A program made the translations under genes and the position numbers. DNA of 11,947 nucleotides, taken from contig JALZVC010000245.1 in the NCBI GenBank assembly GCA_023301205.1, positions 1 through 11,947 of the forward strand. The letters run 5' to 3'. Positions 6,316 through 11,947 of this stretch are shown here, piece by piece. This DNA is from Flavobacteriaceae bacterium (lineage in GTDB: Bacteria; Bacteroidota; Bacteroidia; Flavobacteriales; Flavobacteriaceae). The notes under the pieces are model-generated. The model did not search any database and had not been told where the DNA came from. It saw nothing but the letters and a program-made list of their open reading frames with translations. Position 1 is the first letter of the stretch, and every line of letters begins with the position of its first letter.

Positions 6316-9300
6316 CTAAAACTTAAATCCTAGTCTAAATGTGACACGCGTATCTTCTGTAGAGGTAAAGGCATTAAAACTACCGTTTAAGCCTCCAGGG
6401 CCATTTATCCATAATCCACCTCCGTAACTATTATGCCATTTGTCTGATAAACGACTTGGAATCCAAACACGCCCTAAATCTGCACCTCCAAAAATTCCAA
6501 TTTGCAAAGGAATAATCCCCACGTTAAAACGATCAAAACTATATCGTAAATCGGCATTTCCTACCAAGGCAGATTTACCTGTAAAACGCTCTTCTCGGTA
6601 CCCTCGTAGTCCAGTTTCACCCCCCAGTGATACACCTTGATAAAACTCAAATTTATTGCCAAAATTAAATTCCCCATTCACATTAGTTTTTAGCACAAGC
6701 TTTTTATTATTGCTGAGTGAATTATAAAACCCTAATCTTGTACGGAGATATGCGAACGTTCGAGAAAATTCAGAGAAATTTGTAGTAATTCTAGGATTAA
6801 GATCAAATAACAATCCACGTGATGGATTACTGGCATCATCTAAACTATGATAACTAAATATAGTTTCCACAGAGCCAAAAATCAAGGTGTCGTCTACTTC
6901 AAAAGATGTGGTTGCGGGTAATGAAAAGTTAATATCTTCCCTAACTCGGTATGAATCGAAGGCTAACTGTGTTTTAAAAAAACTACCAAAGAAGCCGTTT
7001 TTCACCAATGCTACATTTGCGTTTATTTTTTGTATTTCAACCCTATTTGCATTAAATCCATCAATATCTTCTAGATTTACAGTCTCATTTCCGTAGCCAA
7101 AATAATTCTGCGTATAATTTGCGCTAGTGGCGTACAAATTATAACTAAGGTTTCTTTCGCCAAATACATTAGCATATTCACCAGAATAATTTATATCAAA
7201 ACTGTCTGTGTCAAAATAATAATCTGCACTTACTACATGTTTAAAAGTAAAAGGGTTACGATTAAAACCATCTTTCTGATAACTGTACTGAGCACCTGAG
7301 CGAAAACCATCATCTGGGTTATAGCCTATTGTTAAGGATATATCATTAGATATCTCTACTTGTTTACGGTAATCATACATGTTGAGATTGTATAAATCTG
7401 TTAATTTAAAATTAGCCCCACCCTCTTCTACTATATTATTTTCAAGCGTCTTATGTTCGTATACTTTGATTTTTTTGCCCTCTTTAATATCATAAGTATC
7501 AGTATCGTTTCCACCTATTAGTCTGATAAAAATTGATTTCTCCTTTCTAGCGTTTTCAGAAATTTCATTTCTCACAGAAAATGAATCTGATCCATTAAGA
7601 CCATAAATCCAAAGTTCTTTAGTATCGTTGCTGTTAAAAATTCGTTCTACTAGAAGTTTATTTGGTTCTTCATCAAAGCTGCGAAACATTTTTACTGTTG
7701 TTTTGCCATCATCCTGCCTAGTTACTTCGATAATATCATCCTTATCAGTTGCTTCAATAATTTGTACCACTGCTAATACATCGTAATACCTATCTGCAAT
7801 AGCTGCAAGGTTATTTCGTCTAGCCTTAAAGTGTCTTTTTATAACGGCTAATGTTTCTTCTTGAACATCTTTAGGAATAGCACTAAAAGCCTCATCTATT
7901 ACCTCGTCAGTTAATTGATTCTGAATTTCTTCTGCCAAATATTTCCATTGGTCCCTTCCAGAACGATTTAATAAAGCACGATCAAATATAATTGCCTCTT
8001 TATTAAACCACGCTAAATCGTTTAAGTCATCATCATAAATATGGCTTTGCTTTGTTCTTCCAAATACAGAATTTGCTTCGTCCAGAATAATTCCTTCGTA
8101 AGAAGAAAAAGCGTCATCTCTGTTTCTAGCAATTGGCACGTAAACATTTAAGCCATCTGTGTTAAAAAATACAGCCCATTTCCATCTATTCTTTTCACGA
8201 TCCCAATCACCTGCGAGCATGTCAAAAAGTCTTGATTTTAAGTAATTACGCTCATCAACGCGCACCTTGCCATTAGTTCGCAACTTAATGAGTATGTCAT
8301 CTGTAGTCTCAATATCATCTGGGTATTTAAATCGAGTATCCCCTACTTTGTTTTCATTAGGAGCTAAAAAGATGAAATACAATTCATCACCAAAACTTTC
8401 ATTAAAACGACCTAATTTTTGTTGCTTAGGCACATAAAACAAGCTTGGCTTGGAATGAAAAACACCAATACTTTCTGCTAATTTAGGTATGGCTAATGCC
8501 GCATAAGGATGTGTTGCAGTATAAAAAGCGACATCCCGCTCAGAGCGCGCCAAGTTTTCTAATACTTCAGGAGCTCCCTCCTTATCTAATGGTACTCCTG
8601 TCTTGTTATTAATTCGTTCTTTATAGTTTAATGAGTTTTTACCCAAAGAACGCATTCTGTAAATAGTACCTGCTGCATCTTGTAATTGTAAGGAACGATA
8701 GTCTGAATTACTAGATTCATTAACCACGGTTAAGCCACCAAAAAGAGTATCTAGGGCGGCTACTTTTACAGTAATCGGGGTTTCGTACACTTTTTTGTAA
8801 TTTTCTCCCCATACAGTTTTAAAAAATGATAATTCATTAATACGATCATTTGTATAGATCGCTGTAGTTATTTCATTTTTAAAAGTATTAGGCAGGGCTT
8901 TAGTCTCAAACTTTTTTGTTGGCGGAAATATTTCTTTTTCAAAAAGTAGTATTGGTTTTTTACCCTCCGCTACACCAAAGTAACGTACCCAAGTGGATCC
9001 ATCTTTAAAAACAGTCATTACAGCAAAGCCATGACCACCATAACTAAATAAACCTGCTTGTCCTAAGGCACCTGCAGACTCTTTAGAGCCACTACCAGAC
9101 TGTATTTGTACTAATCCGTCTTTTTCAATATGATGCAATGAATGTTCGTGACCACTGGCAAATACAAGTCGTGGATGCTCTCTGGCAATATTCCCTAGAC
9201 GGGTCATTAATTTACTATAACGCTCGTTAAATCTATCTTGTACAGAAACCCCTCCTTGCGCTCTTGCCTGCACAGCAAGCGAAGCTAAAATAGGCATAGG

Positions 9301-10053
9301 AATCTTTTTCTTCAAAGGATATAAATGTTTTTTAAGGGCATCATAACCACCATGTGTCCCATTAGTATACATAGGATGGTGCATAGCAAACAAAATAGTT
9401 TTGTTTTTGTTTTTTTTAATTTCTAACTCTAGCTCAATAAAAAATTTCTCTCGCGTTTTAATATCACAATTTTTATTAAATTCAGGATCTGTATTCCAAT
9501 CTTCTAAATACCACTGACTGTCGATAATAAGAATCTGAACAGCATCATTTACCGAGATACTTTTAATAGGACAACCATCCATAGGCTGAAAAATCTCTGG
9601 ATTTCCCGTTTTTTCTATCAAATACTTCTGCTCGCGAGCCAACCCTTTTAGCGGATGTTCGTTATACCAGTCATGATTACCCGGTATAAAATAAGTGGTG
9701 CCTTTAAATTCTTCTACTGCTAAAAGTTGCCCATTAAGACTGTTCTCAGCATATTTACGTTCTTTATCTCCTTTAACAGGCATTCCTTCTGGATAAATAT
9801 TATCACCTAAATAAAGCGCATAATCATTCTCACTATTTTCATCTCCTATAGCTTCTTTTGCTGCCGTGAGACCGGGACTCATTCCTCCCAATGGAGAATA
9901 ACCAGCATCACCAATTAAATAAAACTGAGTTTCAATTTCTTTATCGGTTGGGAAATTTACGGTACGATTTGGGTTTTTATATTGTGGTGCATAAGTAGCA
10001 CACGAAGAAGCGATTAAAAGTAGGACAATTAGTAGTAATTTATTCTGTTTCAT
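6316..10053 (-). CDS. Lipoprotein metallophosphoesterase with kinase-like middle region and C-terminal Omp85-type barrel
   Basis: The ATG at 10051-10053 is preferred (1245 aa) because it places a signal peptide at once (MKQNKLLLIVLLLIASSC, lipobox Cys18); an upstream TTG at 10072-10074 would add seven residues. A calcineurin-like phosphoesterase spans about residues 43-360. Its metal-binding motifs are all present: GDAG at 48, GDNIYPEG at 83, PGNHDW at 124, MHHP at 224 and SGHEH at 300. Residues about 450-660 carry YRMRS, GDWDREKNRW (615-624) and NRDDAF (644-649), an order that resembles CotH/HipA-type kinases. Two Gly/Asp-rich repeats lie at 814-856. From about 898 the protein is beta-strand rich, with LRGY at 1149-1152 (the Omp85 loop-6 motif) and a terminal LGFKF ending in Phe. 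It is therefore probably an outer-membrane protein displaying a phosphoesterase. Substrate unknown. It is transcribed divergently from the HD-PycTM gene. Confidence 0.88.
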   Translation of the reverse strand: MKQNKLLLIVLLLIASSCATYAPQYKNPNRTVNFPTDKEIETQFYLIGDAGYSPLGGMSPGLTAAKEAIGDENSENDYALYLGDNIYPEGMPVKGDKERKYAENSLNGQLLAVEEFKGTTYFIPGNHDWYNEHPLKGLAREQKYLIEKTGNPEIFQPMDGCPIKSISVNDAVQILIIDSQWYLEDWNTDPEFNKNCDIKTREKFFIELELEIKKNKNKTILFAMHHPMYTNGTHGGYDALKKHLYPLKKKIPMPILASLAVQARAQGGVSVQDRFNERYSKLMTRLGNIAREHPRLVFASGHEHSLHHIEKDGLVQIQSGSGSKESAGALGQAGLFSYGGHGFAVMTVFKDGSTWVRYFGVAEGKKPILLFEKEIFPPTKKFETKALPNTFKNEITTAIYTNDRINELSFFKTVWGENYKKVYETPITVKVAALDTLFGGLTVVNESSNSDYRSLQLQDAAGTIYRMRSLGKNSLNYKERINNKTGVPLDKEGAPEVLENLARSERDVAFYTATHPYAALAIPKLAESIGVFHSKPSLFYVPKQQKLGRFNESFGDELYFIFLAPNENKVGDTRFKYPDDIETTDDILIKLRTNGKVRVDERNYLKSRLFDMLAGDWDREKNRWKWAVFFNTDGLNVYVPIARNRDDAFSSYEGIILDEANSVFGRTKQSHIYDDDLNDLAWFNKEAIIFDRALLNRSGRDQWKYLAEEIQNQLTDEVIDEAFSAIPKDVQEETLAVIKRHFKARRNNLAAIADRYYDVLAVVQIIEATDKDDIIEVTRQDDGKTTVKMFRSFDEEPNKLLVERIFNSNDTKELWIYGLNGSDSFSVRNEISENARKEKSIFIRLIGGNDTDTYDIKEGKKIKVYEHKTLENNIVEEGGANFKLTDLYNLNMYDYRKQVEISNDISLTIGYNPDDGFRSGAQYSYQKDGFNRNPFTFKHVVSADYYFDTDSFDINYSGEYANVFGERNLSYNLYATSANYTQNYFGYGNETVNLEDIDGFNANRVEIQKINANVALVKNGFFGSFFKTQLAFDSYRVREDINFSLPATTSFEVDDTLIFGSVETIFSYHSLDDASNPSRGLLFDLNPRITTNFSEFSRTFAYLRTRLGFYNSLSNNKKLVLKTNVNGEFNFGNKFEFYQGVSLGGETGLRGYREERFTGKSALVGNADLRYSFDRFNVGIIPLQIGIFGGADLGRVWIPSRLSDKWHNSYGGGLWINGPGGLNGSFNAFTSTEDTRVTFRLGFKF

Positions 10054-10105
10054 GTACACTAAATATTGAGGCAAAACGTTTTCAAAAAAAGCTAAATTTT
10101 TTTTT

Positions 10106-10138
10106 GGTGTTAATTTTATTCAATAGAAAATGAACACC
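10106..10138. repeat. 12-bp-arm inverted repeat in the divergent intergenic region
   Basis: GGTGTTAATTTT (10106-10117) and AAAATGAACACC (10127-10138) are inverted copies with 11 of 12 positions matching, separated by 9 nt. It lies 52 nt upstream of the phosphoesterase ATG and 41 nt upstream of the HD-PycTM ATG, between two divergent genes. The symmetric position suggests an operator for a dimeric regulator or an mRNA-leader hairpin. No plus-strand gene precedes it, so a terminator role on that strand has no obvious purpose. On the minus strand it is followed by A, not T, so it is no terminator there. Confidence 0.6.
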
Positions 10139-10179
10139 GATTTATTTTTTTTGTAATTTGGTTGTAAATTTATGCACTT

Positions 10180-11394
10180 ATGAGTGATATAGTACAAAAA
10201 ACAGACGATTTTATATTAAATCTTTTTAAAGAAAAGTTGCCAAGTACGTTTAGGTATCACAACTACACGCACTCAAAACGCGTATTTAAAAGTATTAATG
10301 AAATCATCGATAACACAGATATTAATGATAAAGAAGCTACTGTTTTAAAATTAGCCGCATTACTACACGATACTGGTTATATTGAGACTCGAGAAGAACA
10401 CGAAGAGGCAGGTGTAAAAATAGCAACGGCTTATTTAAAAGAACAAAATGTAGAGGATGACATCATACAAGGGGTAGCTTCTTGCATTATGGCGACTAAA
10501 TTTACAGGGGAACCTGAAGGTAAGTTAGAAGAAATGATGCGTGACGCAGATGCTTCGCACTTTGCGAAGGGATACTTTCAAGAAGCAAGTGATTTTTTAA
10601 GACAAGAATATGAATTGCAACAAATCAAGGAATTCACTGAATCTGAATGGCGTGATGAAAATATACAAGTCCTTTCAAAAAAGCACAGGTACTATAGTGA
10701 ATACGCGCTAAAAAACTGGCAATCTACTAAGGAAAAAAACTTATCTGCCCTTTTAAAAGATCAAAAAAAGGAGAAAAGGGCCCTTAAGAAAGAGAAAATG
10801 AAAGCGCAGTATAAAGCTGAAGCAAAAGATAATAGCCCGGAGCGAGGTATTCAAACGTTTTATCGCGTAGCCTTACGTAATCACATCAAGTTAAGCGATA
10901 TTGCAGATACAAAAGCAAACATTTTACTCTCTGTAAATGCCATTATAATTTCCGTAGTACTTGCAAACTTATTATCAAAACTAGATTCTAATCCATTTTT
11001 AGTTTGGCCTACTGCAATATTTGTGGTATCCTCTACTGTCACTATGGTTTTAGCGGTATTTGCCACAAGACCCAATGTTACTAGGGGTGAATTTACCAAA
11101 GAAGATGTAGAAAACAAAACCGTGAACTTAACCTTCTTCGGAAATTTTCATAAAATGGAACTTTCTCAATTTCAATGGGCAATAGATGAGTTAATTAAAG
11201 ATAAGGACTATGTCTACTCTTCGCTTACCAAAGATTTATACTTTTTAGGAAAAGTACTTGACAGAAAATACCGAATTCTTAGAATTACCTATACCATCTT
11301 CGTTATAGGTATTATTATATCGGTAATGGCGTTCGGAATTTCTTTTGCAATTTCAGGTGCTATAGTAGAAGATGTAAATAAAATAGTAAGCTAA
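10180..11394 (+). CDS. HD-domain phosphohydrolase fused to a DUF5706/PycTM-type membrane module
   Basis: This is a 404-aa two-part protein. Residues about 1-180 form an HD phosphohydrolase with its metal ligands intact: H31 (in YHNYTHS), H63-D64 (LLHDTGY), H74 and D122 (RDADASH). A very Lys-rich linker (about 185-218) follows. Residues about 222-393 match the DUF5706 family, the transmembrane effector (PycTM) of Pycsar cyclic-CMP/UMP immunity. This part has the conserved start RNHIKLSDIADTKANILL (233-250), hydrophobic helices at about 247-264, 272-295 and 369-392, and an amphipathic FHKMELSQFQWAIDEL block at 323-338. HD domains commonly hydrolyse phosphate esters of nucleotides, so the N-terminal half may sense or degrade a nucleotide signal that controls the membrane part (inference). 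No nucleotide cyclase lies in the window. The gene stands alone, divergent from the phosphoesterase gene and convergent with the next. Confidence 0.88.
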   Translation: MSDIVQKTDDFILNLFKEKLPSTFRYHNYTHSKRVFKSINEIIDNTDINDKEATVLKLAALLHDTGYIETREEHEEAGVKIATAYLKEQNVEDDIIQGVASCIMATKFTGEPEGKLEEMMRDADASHFAKGYFQEASDFLRQEYELQQIKEFTESEWRDENIQVLSKKHRYYSEYALKNWQSTKEKNLSALLKDQKKEKRALKKEKMKAQYKAEAKDNSPERGIQTFYRVALRNHIKLSDIADTKANILLSVNAIIISVVLANLLSKLDSNPFLVWPTAIFVVSSTVTMVLAVFATRPNVTRGEFTKEDVENKTVNLTFFGNFHKMELSQFQWAIDELIKDKDYVYSSLTKDLYFLGKVLDRKYRILRITYTIFVIGIIISVMAFGISFAISGAIVEDVNKIVS

Positions 11395-11409
11395 GGCAGT
11401 ACCCCTTAG
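11391..11409. terminator. Possible bidirectional terminator hairpin between convergent genes
   Basis: CTAAGG (11391-11396, containing the TAA stop of the HD-PycTM gene) and CCTTAG (11404-11409) form a perfect 6-bp stem with a 7-nt loop. It lies in the 19-nt gap between two convergent stop codons. On the minus strand it is followed by a T-rich stretch (CTTACTATTTTATTT), but there is no uninterrupted T-run on either side, so it is a weak candidate. Confidence 0.35.
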
Positions 11410-11413
11410 ATGT

Positions 11414-11947
11414 CTATTCATTTATACTATCTACTAGATCTTTATAGGTGTAATATTCCTTTGCAGTTTCTTTACCCTTAGAATATAATAGACTAACTCT
11501 TAACGCCCTAAGACCAGTAACTCCTTGTAAATCTTCTAATTCTAGAAGCTCAAGATCAGTATCAAGCTGCTTCATTGTTTGTAAAAAACCTATATACCTT
11601 CTATACTCTATTTCATCTTCTTTTTGTGAAAAGATAATTGTTATTTTACCCGCTTGTGTTGCACGCTCGTCTGTTCCTTTTATATTGGCTTTGTCAACAC
11701 GCTTTTTCACAACTTCATAACGCGCATTGTATGTGCCATCAACGTCAAAACGCTTTTCATCCATTCTAAAACGTAATGAGAGTGATCCATTAAAAACAAG
11801 AATCATAGAGGCAACATCAAGCTCAACAGCCATATGTTCTTTCAGTTTATAGTACTGATTTTCCATCTCACACATTGCCTGCAATTGCCATAATCTTAGG
11901 TTATACAAATACACATTGTGAAAACTATTCTTCTTTGTGATAGACTC
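11414..11947 (-). CDS. C-terminal part of an unidentified cytoplasmic protein, possibly a GAF-domain protein (5' end outside the window)
   Basis: The reading frame is open from the window edge to the TAG at 11414-11416, giving 177 visible residues. A GTG at 11912-11914 could serve as a start, but the frame continues upstream without a stop (ESITKKNSFHN before it), so a longer gene is more likely. There are no membrane segments or signal peptide. Recognisable stretches are LRLWQLQAMCEMEN, LRFRMDEKRFDVDGTYNARYE and ELLELEDLQGVTGLRALRV. From memory they resemble the C-terminal region of large GAF-domain proteins common in Flavobacteriia, but the GAF domains themselves would be outside the window and I cannot confirm this. 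The gene is convergent with HD-PycTM, with a 19-nt gap. That it is a coding region is sure; the name is tentative. Confidence 0.75.
   Translation of the reverse strand, partial: ESITKKNSFHNVYLYNLRLWQLQAMCEMENQYYKLKEHMAVELDVASMILVFNGSLSLRFRMDEKRFDVDGTYNARYEVVKKRVDKANIKGTDERATQAGKITIIFSQKEDEIEYRRYIGFLQTMKQLDTDLELLELEDLQGVTGLRALRVSLLYSKGKETAKEYYTYKDLVDSINE

Noticed and set aside
10054..10074. Upstream TTG start (10072-10074) for the phosphoesterase gene
   Set aside because: It adds MPQYLVY ahead of a typical lipoprotein signal peptide; the ATG at 10051-10053 gives a normal charged N-terminus.
10165..10172. TAAATTTA as a -7 element for the HD-PycTM gene
   Set aside because: Mismatch at the last base of TAnnTTTG, and it would give a leaderless transcript starting almost at the ATG; no -33 box at the normal distance.
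11414..11914. Complete 166-aa gene starting at the GTG at 11912-11914
   Set aside because: The frame stays open to the window edge with plausible protein sequence, so a 5'-truncated longer gene is more likely.
1..11947. CRISPR arrays, tRNA/rRNA genes, insertion sequences, integrase or attachment sites
   Set aside because: None seen: no regularly spaced repeats, no tRNA-like cloverleaf noticed by eye, no transposase or integrase reading frame.

Overview
The window looks like chromosomal DNA of a marine-type member of the Bacteroidota (Flavobacteriia). The evidence is low GC content, mostly absent Shine-Dalgarno sequences, a TAnnTTTG-type promoter element, multi-SLBB polysaccharide export proteins, a CysC/CysD/CysQ/DUF2061 cluster and a large lipoprotein phosphoesterase with an Omp85-like barrel. 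The genus cannot be fixed from the sequence alone.

Region 1 (1-5858, all minus strand) reads as one tight operon. In transcription order it holds an outer-membrane polysaccharide export protein with six SLBB repeats, a Wzz-like chain-length/co-polymerase protein without a kinase domain, cysQ, a duplicated DUF2061 membrane protein, cysC and cysD (cut by the window edge; cysN probably follows). Gaps are 2-12 nt and cysC/cysD overlap by 8 nt. CysD/N and CysC make APS and then PAPS, and CysQ removes the PAP left after sulfotransfer. Coupling this set to a polysaccharide export pair suggests production of a sulfated extracellular polysaccharide (inference; no sulfotransferase or glycosyltransferase is visible here).

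Region 2 (5859-6315) is a gene-free spacer. It carries a probable terminator for the gene upstream and a good -7 promoter element for the operon.

Region 3 (6316-10053, minus) is one 1245-aa gene. It encodes a predicted lipoprotein with a calcineurin-like phosphoesterase, a middle region whose motif order resembles CotH/HipA-type atypical kinases, a short Gly/Asp-rich repeat and a C-terminal Omp85-type outer-membrane barrel.

Region 4 (10054-10179) is a divergent intergenic region with a 12-bp-arm inverted repeat. It is followed by a plus-strand gene (10180-11394) that fuses an intact HD phosphohydrolase to a DUF5706/PycTM-type membrane module, the effector family of Pycsar cyclic-pyrimidine immunity. 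No cyclase lies in the window. A convergent, 5'-truncated minus-strand gene (11414-11947), possibly the C-terminus of a GAF-domain protein, closes the window.

The two candidates for under-described biology are the HD-PycTM fusion and the divergently transcribed phosphoesterase/kinase-like/Omp85 protein. Whether they work together is unknown.
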